44,945 nucleotides of DNA from CAZHVS01 sp964536015 (GTDB taxonomy: Bacteria > Bacteroidota > Ignavibacteria > Ignavibacteriales > Ignavibacteriaceae): the NCBI GenBank assembly GCA_964536015.1, contig CAZHVS010000024.1:1-44945 (forward strand), written 5' to 3'. Below, piece after piece: positions 34,275-42,332 of this stretch (positions are counted from its first letter, which is position 1; every line of letters begins with the position of its first letter). The notes below the pieces were generated by a model. That model was not told where the DNA came from and did no database searches. It saw only the letters and a list, made by a program, of their open reading frames with translations. The position numbers and the translations under genes are program-made.

Positions 34275-34316
34275 AAACTCACTTTAAAGTTATTTTTGAA
34301 GTGAGTTTTTTATTTT
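34275..34316 (+). terminator. Rho-independent terminator after the FadL-type porin gene
   Basis: AAACTCACTT (34275-34284) pairs with AAGTGAGTTT (34299-34308) around a 14-base loop, followed by a T-rich tract. It lies 24 bases after the porin stop. Confidence 0.85.
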
Positions 34317-34346
34317 AAATTGTTACAGAAAATTTTAAGGAATTAC

Positions 34347-34763
34347 ATGAAATATATTTTAATTTTTGCAGCATTTTTATCTTTTGCTTATTCAGGCTGC
34401 TCATCATCAAAAGAAGAAACGAAACAGGAAAGTCAATCTAAAGAAATATGGGTATTTGATGAAGTTCCTGACAATACATCTAATGAAGATATAAATACAG
34501 AAAAAATTGTTAAAAACGAAAAAGTAACTTCATACTATGTGCAAATTGGAGCATTTACTACTGAAGATAAAGCAAATGAATTTGTGACTAAAGCTTATGA
34601 AGTGTTAAAAGAAAAAATTAATGTAACATATAATTCATTTTTAAGTCTATATGTTGTTCGATTGGAGCCATTTGACAGCAGGGAAAAAGCAGAGTTAAAG
34701 AGAAACTCCTTGTGGAAGATGAAAAACTTTTCCGATGCTTTTATTGTTACAATTACAAAATAA
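34347..34763 (+). CDS. SPOR-domain lipoprotein
   Basis: This 138-residue protein starts at ATG 34347, preceded by TAAGGAA; a TTG at 34320 in the same frame overlaps the preceding terminator region and is rejected. The lipoprotein signal ends in AYSGC with the Cys at about residue 18. The region after it is acidic and Ser/Glu-rich. The C-terminal SPOR domain (about residues 64-138) begins SYYVQIGAFTTEDKANEF and ends DAFIVTITK. SPOR domains bind denuded glycan strands of peptidoglycan at division sites, so it is probably a septal envelope protein. It lies between the porin gene and the type IX cargo gene and may have its own promoter. Confidence 0.85.
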   Translation: MKYILIFAAFLSFAYSGCSSSKEETKQESQSKEIWVFDEVPDNTSNEDINTEKIVKNEKVTSYYVQIGAFTTEDKANEFVTKAYEVLKEKINVTYNSFLSLYVVRLEPFDSREKAELKRNSLWKMKNFSDAFIVTITK

Positions 34764-34770
34764 ACAATAC

Positions 34771-34801
34771 TTGTTTTGAAATAATAAAATTTTTAACTTT
34801 G
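34771..34801 (+). promoter_or_regulatory. Bacteroidota-type promoter of the type IX cargo gene
   Basis: TTG at 34771-34773 is followed after 20 bases by TAACTTTG at 34794-34801, a perfect -7 box. It is 46 bases before the start codon, with the strong ribosome binding site GGAGGAAGT in between. Confidence 0.6.
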
Positions 34802-34847
34802 AAATGAGTTTTAAATATCTATTAATCATTAACTTCTCGGAGGAAGT

Positions 34848-37028
34848 ATGAAAAAACTTTATTCTATATTATTAATCATTATTCTTACTTCAGCTTTTAT
34901 CTATAGTCAGTCTTTATATACGACTGTCTGGCAAAAATCAAAAGCAACTGGCAATTATCCTACTTATCTTGATACATCTGGTAGTCTTACTCGTGGTATG
35001 GGATATGGTTATATTGGTGGTAACCATCGTCTTTATATTGCAACAAGACAACCGTCACACAATATCATTATTGTAAATGCAACTACTGGCGATAGTGTGG
35101 GAAAACTTGATATGACTGGTGTATCAGGTGGAACTTATAATTTGAACGATGCAAAAGTATCTTCTAATGGAATTATTTTTGGCTGTAACTTAACGACTGA
35201 CGCAAGTATAAACGCATTCAAAGTATATAGATGGGATACTGAAGCTGCAGTCCCCACCAATGTAATTAATTTTAATTCATCTCCAGGTGCTGTTTTCAGA
35301 CTGGGAGATAAAATGACAATTACTGGTTCAACGGCAGATAATTCAATTAAAATTTGGTGTGCAACTTCTGCAAATGATACTGTAGTTGTTTTTTCTACCA
35401 CGGATAATGGTGTATCTTTCACACCAAATTATATTGGTTTGTCTACTGGAAATACAGGAACATTTCCATGTATCTCTCCGGAAGGAAATGGGATTACTAA
35501 TTTCTGGTTAAAAGCTGCCGGAAGATCAATTATGAGATACAGTTCTACTGGACAGGTTTTAGATACAATACCTTCAGGAATTGTATCTTCTGCTGCAACA
35601 AGTATTTCATATTTTGTGGTTGGTTCAAATAAATATGTGGCAGCATATAACTATGGATTTGCGAACGGAAATGAAAATGCAAGGCTTGTCGATGTAAGTC
35701 TTGGTGGTTCAAAGTCTAGATTGATATTTGTCACTTCACAATTAGGAACATTTACTGCAAATGCTAACGGTAGCGGCGAAATTATTTCAAGAGTAAATAA
35801 TGATAACACTGTTGATCTCTTCCTGCTTGGTACAAATAACGGTATTGCTAATTATTTGACCAGAGACTTAAAAGGTGTATCTCCATTTACCCCTTTAATA
35901 GATGGTTTGAACGAATTCACACTTGGTTGCAATTTAATGGAATCAAGAGATTTTGCTAACTTGTACTTCGCATTTGATAATAACTATTTGTACTTTGGAT
36001 TAAGCCATCCTACTGTTCATCTTGATTCATTAGATGTTAGAGTATGGATTGATAATGATCTTGCTAATAATAATGGCGCAACTACTGCACCTTTTGGAGC
36101 TCCAACTTTTAACAATACGAATTACAAGCCAAATTATCAACTGTACTTAGAAAATGGTTTCTACTATGAGATGAGAAAATGGAATGGTACAAGCTGGTCG
36201 AGTAATATGCAATTTGGCAATACTGAAAGTTATGGCGGATGGTCTGGTAATGGATATTTCAGTGAATTCAGAGTAAGAAGAGATTCACTTGCCAATCCAA
36301 ATTCAATTGCCTTTGCAATGACACTTGAGAAAGAGACAAATGATACAGTATTTACTGCATTCCCTTCCAATAATTTGTCAACTTCTTTCCCAAATATCAG
36401 TTATTTTTATGTTATACCTAATTTCAATGCTGGAACTTGTGTAAGACAATACAATGTTGGCTTAGTTCCTGTTGAATTAACTTCATTTACTGCAACTTCA
36501 TTTGGTAGCCAGGTTACTTTAAACTGGAAGACTGCAACTGAAAGAAATAATGCTGGTTTTGAGATTCAAAGAAGTGTTGATGGAAAGACATTTTCAACAA
36601 TTGGAAGAGTAAATGGTTCTGGTACAACTACCGAACAACAAGTTTATTCATTCGTTGATAATAATCTTGCGTCAGGAAATTATAGTTACAGATTAAAACA
36701 GGTTGATTATGATGGTTCATTCAATTATAGTAAAACTGTTGAAATTGAAGTAACAAATCCTGTTGCATTTGGATTATCACAAAATTATCCAAATCCGTTT
36801 AACCCAAATACCAACATTAAATTTACTGTTTCAAGAAATGAGTTGGCTACTTTAAAAATATATAATTCTACTGGACAAGAAATAGCAACTTTATTTAACC
36901 AGGTAGCTGAACCAGGAACAGTTTATGATATTAATTTCAATGCATCAAAATTATCGACTGGAATTTATTTCTATAGATTAATTCAAGGTTCGAATATTGA
37001 AACAAAGAAAATGATATTGATTAAGTAA
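34848..37028 (+). CDS. Type IX secretion cargo protein with DUF4623-like N-terminal region
   Basis: This 726-residue secreted or cell-surface protein has a signal peptide (MKKLYSILLIIILTSAFIYSQ). The first 330 residues form a repeat-rich region with IATRQPSHNIIIVNATTGD, which I tentatively match to DUF4623. Residues 360-530 may be a carbohydrate-binding-like or DOMON-like fold (YFAFDNNYLYFGL) followed by a surface strand region. Near residue 545, VPVELTSFTATSF starts a fibronectin-like segment with TLNWKTATERNNAGFEIQ. The last 85 residues are a type IX sorting domain with NYPNPFNPNTNI and GIYFYRL. A strong GGAGG site precedes the ATG, and a strong terminator follows. It is likely displayed on or released from the surface. 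Its activity is unknown. Confidence 0.83.
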   Translation: MKKLYSILLIIILTSAFIYSQSLYTTVWQKSKATGNYPTYLDTSGSLTRGMGYGYIGGNHRLYIATRQPSHNIIIVNATTGDSVGKLDMTGVSGGTYNLNDAKVSSNGIIFGCNLTTDASINAFKVYRWDTEAAVPTNVINFNSSPGAVFRLGDKMTITGSTADNSIKIWCATSANDTVVVFSTTDNGVSFTPNYIGLSTGNTGTFPCISPEGNGITNFWLKAAGRSIMRYSSTGQVLDTIPSGIVSSAATSISYFVVGSNKYVAAYNYGFANGNENARLVDVSLGGSKSRLIFVTSQLGTFTANANGSGEIISRVNNDNTVDLFLLGTNNGIANYLTRDLKGVSPFTPLIDGLNEFTLGCNLMESRDFANLYFAFDNNYLYFGLSHPTVHLDSLDVRVWIDNDLANNNGATTAPFGAPTFNNTNYKPNYQLYLENGFYYEMRKWNGTSWSSNMQFGNTESYGGWSGNGYFSEFRVRRDSLANPNSIAFAMTLEKETNDTVFTAFPSNNLSTSFPNISYFYVIPNFNAGTCVRQYNVGLVPVELTSFTATSFGSQVTLNWKTATERNNAGFEIQRSVDGKTFSTIGRVNGSGTTTEQQVYSFVDNNLASGNYSYRLKQVDYDGSFNYSKTVEIEVTNPVAFGLSQNYPNPFNPNTNIKFTVSRNELATLKIYNSTGQEIATLFNQVAEPGTVYDINFNASKLSTGIYFYRLIQGSNIETKKMILIK

Positions 37029-37045
37029 TAATATCTGTATTTACT

Positions 37046-37082
37046 AAAAGCGGAGTACTTTCGGGTACCCGCTTTTTTTTTT
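37046..37082 (+). terminator. Strong rho-independent terminator after the type IX cargo gene
   Basis: AAAAGCGG (37046-37053) pairs with CCGCTTTT (37069-37076). After a bulged A, GTAC (37055-37058) pairs with GTAC (37065-37068). Ten consecutive Ts start inside the stem and continue past it. Confidence 0.9.
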
Positions 37083-37174
37083 GTCTATTGCAGATTAATT
37101 TATTGTAGAATTTTAATACAACTATTTTTATATTAGACATAAAGTTTTCCAAACATTAATTAAAGGAGAAAAAA

Positions 37175-37588
37175 ATGGCTTTCTCATTAAACAAAGTAAT
37201 GCTTATAGGTAATCTCGGAAGAGATGCTGAAACAAGATTTACTACAAATAATAATCTTTCAGTAACAACTTTTTCGATAGCAACTACTAACAGTTATAAA
37301 GGGAAAGATGGCAACTGGATATCTGATACAACCTGGCATAATATTGTTGCTTATAATCTTTCCGATTATTATAAAGAGGTACTAAAGAAAGGTTCTAAAG
37401 TATATCTTGAAGGAAGGATTTCTAAAAGAGACTATACCGACAAAGATGGTGTTAAAAAAAATGTTGTTGAAGTGGTATCGGAAAGAATTATTCCACTTGA
37501 CTCTCGCGAAGGATCTTCCAAAATCAATGAAGAAGAAATAGATGTCCAGAATATTCAAACCGAAGAGAATGATGATCTGCCATTTTAG
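37175..37588 (+). CDS. ssb: Single-stranded DNA-binding protein
   Basis: This 137-residue protein forms the OB-fold tetramer that coats single-stranded DNA. Typical features are VMLIGNLGRDAETRFT at the N-terminus, TTWHNIVAYN in the fold and GSKVYLEGRISKRDY. The acidic linker ends in the conserved tail DDLPF, which recruits partner proteins such as RecO and PriA. AAAGGAGAAAA is a strong ribosome binding site. It is followed 31 bp later by a GldE/CorC-like gene, an arrangement also known in Bacteroidota around gliding-motility gene gldE. Confidence 0.96.
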   Translation: MAFSLNKVMLIGNLGRDAETRFTTNNNLSVTTFSIATTNSYKGKDGNWISDTTWHNIVAYNLSDYYKEVLKKGSKVYLEGRISKRDYTDKDGVKKNVVEVVSERIIPLDSREGSSKINEEEIDVQNIQTEENDDLPF

Positions 37589-37619
37589 TTTTAAGTAAAA
37601 TAAGGAGAAAATTTCGTTT

Positions 37620-38897
37620 TTGAATATAGAATACATAAATAAATTTATTCTCCTTATTTTATTTTTTATAATCTCAGCATTCTTTTCGGGTTCTGAGGTT
37701 GCTTTATTTTCTCTTGATAGAAAAAAATTAAAAATACTCTTCAATAAGGGAAGTCTTACTCTCAGATATGCGACAAAAATTCTTGAATCTCCAAGAAGAC
37801 TACTTGTTACAGTTCTGGTTGGTAATAATCTTGCTCACGTTGCAGCATCAATTATTGCGGTTGATCTTGCAATTGATTTTGCCACTAACTACAATATCTC
37901 CGAAAACATTGCACTTACTTTACAAATTGTAATATTAACTTCAATCATTATAATTTTTTCTGAAATAGTTCCAAAAGTCTGGGCACAAAAAAATCCTGTG
38001 GTCTTTACAAAAATAATTATTGTACCATTTTATTGGAGCAGTGTTGTTCTTTATCCCATATCAGAGACAATAACAGAATTTATTAAATTTTTAACTGGGA
38101 AAATCAGGTTTAATAAATCTCATTCTGCCATTACACACGAAGATATTTCTCATCTTGCAGATCTTGGTCTTGAAAAAGGAACTCTTAAAGACAACGAACA
38201 GGAAATGATACAGAGCATAGTCTCATCAAAAGATGTTACTGTAAAAGAAATTATGAGGCCTCGTGTTGATATTGAAGCCATTTCTGTTCAAGATAATTAC
38301 GAGGATTTGATAGAGAGAATAAAATCCAAAGGTCTTAGCAGATTTCCTCTCTACGAAAATGATCTTGATAATATTATTGGAGTTATACACGCAAAAGATC
38401 TTCTACCTATTTTGAAAGATGAGCAATTCAAAAAAAATTTTTCTATGACAAAAATTGCTCGCGAAGTCTTATTCGTTCCTGAAACAAAACTCATCAGCGA
38501 AATGATGAAAGAATTCAAAGAAAAGAAGATGCATATTGCCATTGTAGTTGATGAATATGGCGGAACTTCTGGTTTGGTTACACTTGAGGATATTATTGAA
38601 GAAGTTGTTGGTGAAATTCGTGATGAGTATGACAAGGATGAAAATCTGTTTCAGCAAATTAACGAGAATACATTTTCTCTCTCCGGTTCGCTTCCAATAG
38701 AAGAAGTAAATGAGAAATTAAACATAAATATTGAATCTGATGATGGAAGTTTTGAAACACTTGCCGGATTTATTTTCAGTAAAGCAGAAGATATTCCACA
38801 AATTGGTTATAATTTTATCTTTGAAGGTTTTAAGTTTACTGTGAAAGATATTTTAAATAAGAGAATCAGAAAAATTATTGCTGAAAGAATTAGATGA
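37620..38897 (+). CDS. CNNM/CorC-HlyC family membrane protein (GldE-like)
   Basis: This 425-residue protein has an N-terminal DUF21 (CNNM) region with three to four membrane helices (residues 1-140), a tandem CBS pair (about residues 195-320, with VIHAKDLLPI and VVDEYGGTSGLVTLEDIIEE), and a C-terminal CorC_HlyC domain (FSLSGSLPIEEVNEKL). These proteins act in magnesium/divalent cation export or, as GldE in Flavobacterium, help assemble gliding and type IX secretion functions. The TTG start is supported by TAAGGAGAAA ending nine bases before it. Position just after ssb matches the ssb-gldE order known from Bacteroidota, but gldD is not next. It overlaps the following small gene by four bases. 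Confidence 0.87.
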   Translation: MNIEYINKFILLILFFIISAFFSGSEVALFSLDRKKLKILFNKGSLTLRYATKILESPRRLLVTVLVGNNLAHVAASIIAVDLAIDFATNYNISENIALTLQIVILTSIIIIFSEIVPKVWAQKNPVVFTKIIIVPFYWSSVVLYPISETITEFIKFLTGKIRFNKSHSAITHEDISHLADLGLEKGTLKDNEQEMIQSIVSSKDVTVKEIMRPRVDIEAISVQDNYEDLIERIKSKGLSRFPLYENDLDNIIGVIHAKDLLPILKDEQFKKNFSMTKIAREVLFVPETKLISEMMKEFKEKKMHIAIVVDEYGGTSGLVTLEDIIEEVVGEIRDEYDKDENLFQQINENTFSLSGSLPIEEVNEKLNINIESDDGSFETLAGFIFSKAEDIPQIGYNFIFEGFKFTVKDILNKRIRKIIAERIR

Positions 38898-39280
38898 AAA
38901 CCGGTTGTTTAGTTAAAGGATTAATTATTTCTACAATTTTTTTTGCTGGGATATTCTATATTATCACAAACAAAAAAGATGAACTTATTATTAATCCACT
39001 TAAAAAATTTGCATTGAACAGCGTTTTTGATAATGTTGAAAAAAAGTTTTCAGAAGTGAATCCATCACGTGAAAGTGATTCTTTGTTTTCCAGTTTTAAA
39101 ATATTTATGAACGATGTAAAAAACCTGGATAATATTCATGTTAATAAAATTGAAAATGTTGCAACATTACTTGATAGTATATTGATTGATAAAAAAGTTG
39201 ATTCACTGGAAACTCAACAATTTATTTTAATAACAAAAAAATTTTTAGAAAATGAAAGATCAGAGAAAAACAGAAATTAA
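38894..39280 (+). CDS. Small single-pass membrane protein, function unknown
   Basis: This 128-residue protein has one N-terminal membrane helix (about residues 8-25, VKGLIISTIFFAGIFYIIT) followed by a hydrophilic helical region. The start overlaps the upstream stop by four bases (ATGA). The first residues, MKTGCLVKG, do not form a lipobox. The 3' end overlaps the MCE gene by 29 bp in another frame, so both are translated from the same transcript. No family recognised. The tight coupling suggests a partner in the envelope function of the CorC-like and MCE proteins. Confidence 0.65.
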   Translation: MKTGCLVKGLIISTIFFAGIFYIITNKKDELIINPLKKFALNSVFDNVEKKFSEVNPSRESDSLFSSFKIFMNDVKNLDNIHVNKIENVATLLDSILIDKKVDSLETQQFILITKKFLENERSEKNRN

Positions 39281-40166
39281 GGTCGGTATAACCGTTTTAA
39301 CAGCCATTCTAATATTTATTGCTATTCTTGGCTGGGCTAAAAACATTTCCTTAAATGCAAACAGAAAAATAATAATTGTTAAATTTGAAAATGTTTCTGG
39401 TTTAGAAATTGGTGATAACGTTACAATAAATGGTGTTCGAAAAGGATTTGTCGATAACATTATTATTAAATCAAGTAGTGTTTATGTTAGACTCTCTCTT
39501 GAAAGTGATGTAAACTTAAAATCTGATGCAAAGTTTACTGTGACTATGCTCGATCTGATGGGTGGGAAAAAAGTTGAAATATATCCCGGTATAAACAATT
39601 CTCCTTTTGATTATGACAAAGTGTATAGCGGGAGTTATTCTGCTGATATTCCAGCCGTTATGACTATGGTTGGGACTATAAGTGATGATCTTCCTAAACT
39701 GATGAAAGAAGTTAACACTTCTTTAACCTCATTGAACAAATATCTTGCTGACAGAACACTTGAAGCAAATATTAAAACAGCTATTTCAAATCTGGTTGAT
39801 GTAAGCTATAAATTGAATAGTATTATCGATGAGAACAGAGTTAATCTCAAAAAACTTGCTTCAAACAGTGTTGATTTAACTAATGATGCAAAGGAATTTA
39901 TAAAAGAAAATAAAGAAAATATTAATCAAACATTGTCCGATGTTTCTGAATTAATAAAAAAATCTGATCAGCTAATGGCAAAACTTAATACTCTTGTTGA
40001 TGAAACAACTGCAAAGAAAAATAATGCTGGCAAATTTCTTTATGATGAAAATCTGATAAATGATTTGAAAGAAACATTAACATCCGTAAAATTTTTAACA
40101 AAGACTATACTCGAACAAATACAATCTGACGGACTAAAAGTTAAAGCAGATGTAGATCTTTTCTAA
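39252..40166 (+). CDS. MlaD/MCE family lipid-transport-associated protein
   Basis: This 304-residue protein has an N-terminal membrane helix (about residues 10-28) and an MCE domain at roughly residues 38-115, with the typical FENVSGLEIGDNVTINGVRKG and later LMGGKKVEIYPG. MCE proteins form hexameric rings that ferry phospholipids between membranes. The C-terminal half is helical with coiled-coil-like stretches (SVDLTNDAKEFIKENKENI). Usual partners, the MlaE permease and MlaF ATPase, are not in the window. It overlaps the small membrane-protein gene by 29 bp. Partners may be encoded elsewhere. Confidence 0.88.
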   Translation: MKDQRKTEIKVGITVLTAILIFIAILGWAKNISLNANRKIIIVKFENVSGLEIGDNVTINGVRKGFVDNIIIKSSSVYVRLSLESDVNLKSDAKFTVTMLDLMGGKKVEIYPGINNSPFDYDKVYSGSYSADIPAVMTMVGTISDDLPKLMKEVNTSLTSLNKYLADRTLEANIKTAISNLVDVSYKLNSIIDENRVNLKKLASNSVDLTNDAKEFIKENKENINQTLSDVSELIKKSDQLMAKLNTLVDETTAKKNNAGKFLYDENLINDLKETLTSVKFLTKTILEQIQSDGLKVKADVDLF

Positions 40167-40193
40167 ACAATTACATTGTGTATTATAACAAAG

Positions 40194-41891
40194 ATGAAAA
40201 ATTACTTTAACAAATTTCTTATCCTCTTTATTCTATTATTTAATTTCAACTTTGCTTGTTCAAAAAATTCTGATCCCATAAAGAGCAATAATGGAATGGT
40301 TGTTACCGCAAGTGATCTTGCTACAAAAGTAGGAATACAAATTCTTAAAAAAGGTGGTAACGCAATTGATGCAGCAGTTGCAGTCGGTTTTGCATTAGCA
40401 GTAACTTATCCTGTTGCAGGAAATATTGGCGGTGGTGGATTTATGGTAATTCACACTTTTGATGGTAAAGATATTGCAATAGATTTTAGAGAAAAAGCTC
40501 CATTAACTGCTTTCAGAGATATGTACCTTGATTCAATAGGAAATTTTCTTCCCGCACTCAGTCAGGAAGGTGGTACTTCATCAGGTGTTCCGGGAAGTGT
40601 TGCAGGACTGAATTATGCTCTCGAAAAATATGGAACTATGAAATTAGCAGATGTAATTCAACCAGCTATTAATCTTGCTACAGATGGATTTCCTCTTTCC
40701 AATCATCACGAAAGATCATTTACAAATTATTTTGAAGAATTCAAAAAGTATGAATCCACATTTAAGATTTTTTCGAAAAATGGACTTCCATTAAAACAGG
40801 GCGAAATATTTAAACAACCTGATCTTGCTTTTGCCTTAAATGAAATAAAACAAAAGGGAAGAGATGGATTTTACAAAGGAAAAGTTGCTGAGTTAATCGT
40901 TAGTCAGATGAAAAAAAGTGGCGGCTACATTTCTTTCAAAGACCTTGAAGAATATCAACCAATAGAAAAAGTGCCGGTTAAAGGCACTTACCGTGGTTAT
41001 GATATTATTTCTATGCCTCCTTCTTCATCAGGTGGAATTGCTTTAATACAAATGCTGAACATTCTTGAAAATTTTTCTTTCAGCAGAGATGATTGGGGGA
41101 GTAGTCTTTATATTCATCGGCTTGTTGAAACAATGAAACGCGTTTATGCAGATCGCTCTAAACATGTTGGTGACCCTGATTTTTATAATGTTCCAATCAA
41201 CTGGCTTATTTCAAAGGAATATGCAAAGGAATTGTTCAACCAAATAAATGATTCTGCAACTCCTTCACAAAATATTTCTCCAGGTATTCCTCCCGATAAT
41301 TCAGAAAGTAAAGAAACGACACATTATTCTGTGTATGATGGTTTTGGTAATGCTGTTAGTGTAACGACTACGATTAACTCAGGTTATGGGTCTAAAGTTG
41401 TTGTTGATGGAGCTGGTTTTTTTCTTAATAATGAGATGGATGACTTTAGTGCTAAACCAAATACTCCTAATCAGTTTGGACTTCTCGGCAGTGAAGCTAA
41501 TTCTATTCAACCTGGGAAGAGAATGCTAAGCTGTATGACCCCAACAATAATATTAAAAGATAAAAAACCTTTTCTGATTATCGGCACTCCCGGTGGTTCT
41601 ACTATTATGACAGTTGTTTTACAAGTTATTATGAATGTAATCGATTTTAATATGCATCTACAAACTGCTAATTCTCAACCAAGAATTCATCATCAATGGT
41701 TTCCTGATGAAATTGAATATGAAAGATTTGCTCTATCAAATGATGTAAAAAATAATTTAATAAAAATGGGACATATGTTGGGTAATGAAACTCAACTGGG
41801 ACTAATTGAAGCAATTTTAATTGATCCAGTTACAAATGTAATTTATGGCTCAACAGACCCGCGTGGTTATGGCTTGGCAGAAGGATATTAA
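40194..41891 (+). CDS. ggt: Gamma-glutamyltransferase (glutathione hydrolase)
   Basis: This 565-residue Ntn-hydrolase cleaves gamma-glutamyl bonds in glutathione and gamma-glutamyl peptides. I chose ATG 40194; an in-frame TTG at 40176 would add six residues before the hydrophobic signal. The N-terminus (MKNYFNKFLILFILLFNFNFAC) is exported and may be a lipoprotein signal, with Cys near residue 22. The precursor self-cleaves before the Thr in ETTHYSV (about residue 373), which becomes the nucleophile. Downstream GNAVSVTTTINSGYGS and GFFLNNEMDDF are the standard substrate-site segments. The GTPGGST motif near residue 465 is also present. acpS begins directly after the stop. Confidence 0.93.
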   Translation: MKNYFNKFLILFILLFNFNFACSKNSDPIKSNNGMVVTASDLATKVGIQILKKGGNAIDAAVAVGFALAVTYPVAGNIGGGGFMVIHTFDGKDIAIDFREKAPLTAFRDMYLDSIGNFLPALSQEGGTSSGVPGSVAGLNYALEKYGTMKLADVIQPAINLATDGFPLSNHHERSFTNYFEEFKKYESTFKIFSKNGLPLKQGEIFKQPDLAFALNEIKQKGRDGFYKGKVAELIVSQMKKSGGYISFKDLEEYQPIEKVPVKGTYRGYDIISMPPSSSGGIALIQMLNILENFSFSRDDWGSSLYIHRLVETMKRVYADRSKHVGDPDFYNVPINWLISKEYAKELFNQINDSATPSQNISPGIPPDNSESKETTHYSVYDGFGNAVSVTTTINSGYGSKVVVDGAGFFLNNEMDDFSAKPNTPNQFGLLGSEANSIQPGKRMLSCMTPTIILKDKKPFLIIGTPGGSTIMTVVLQVIMNVIDFNMHLQTANSQPRIHHQWFPDEIEYERFALSNDVKNNLIKMGHMLGNETQLGLIEAILIDPVTNVIYGSTDPRGYGLAEGY

Positions 41892-42269
41892 ATGATTCTG
41901 GGAATTGGAATTGATATTGTTGAAATAAATAGAATACAGGATAGTATTGAACGTCTTGGTGACAAATTCTTAAATAAAATATTTACGAAAAAAGAAATTG
42001 AATATTGCTTATCAAGAGCAAATAAGTATCAACATTTTGCAGTACGTTTTGCTGCTAAAGAAGCTGTTTATAAAGCATTAGCGTCGGGTTGGAATAAAGG
42101 ATTAAGTTGGCAGGATATTGAAGTAATTAACAAACCTGATGGACTACCAGAAATAAATTTGAAAGGAAATCTTAAAACTTTTCTGAGTGATGATAAGGAA
42201 CTTAAAGTTAGTCTAAGTCATTCAAATAATTATGCTGTTAGTAATGCTGTAATTTATAAAAAATTGTAA
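41892..42269 (+). CDS. acpS: Holo-[acyl-carrier-protein] synthase
   Basis: This 125-residue enzyme transfers 4'-phosphopantetheine from CoA to acyl carrier protein. The first residues, MILGIGIDIVEINRI, carry the Mg-binding Asp. FAAKEAVYKAL (about residues 55-65) provides the conserved Glu and Lys, and VSLSHSNNYAV lies near the C-terminus. The length is normal. It starts at the base after the ggt stop, so the two are cotranscribed. No ribosome binding site is visible; translation probably depends on ggt. Confidence 0.95.
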   Translation: MILGIGIDIVEINRIQDSIERLGDKFLNKIFTKKEIEYCLSRANKYQHFAVRFAAKEAVYKALASGWNKGLSWQDIEVINKPDGLPEINLKGNLKTFLSDDKELKVSLSHSNNYAVSNAVIYKKL

Positions 42270-42332
42270 AAGAATTGGAAACTTTTCTTTCTTAATAATT
42301 GTAACAAAAATTAAAAAAATAAGGAGAACTTT

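Noticed and set aside
37382..37744. A 120-codon minus-strand ORF opposite ssb and the GldE-like gene
   Set aside because: It spans two clear + strand genes and the gap between them, has no recognisable motif, and is explained as a mirror of coding DNA.
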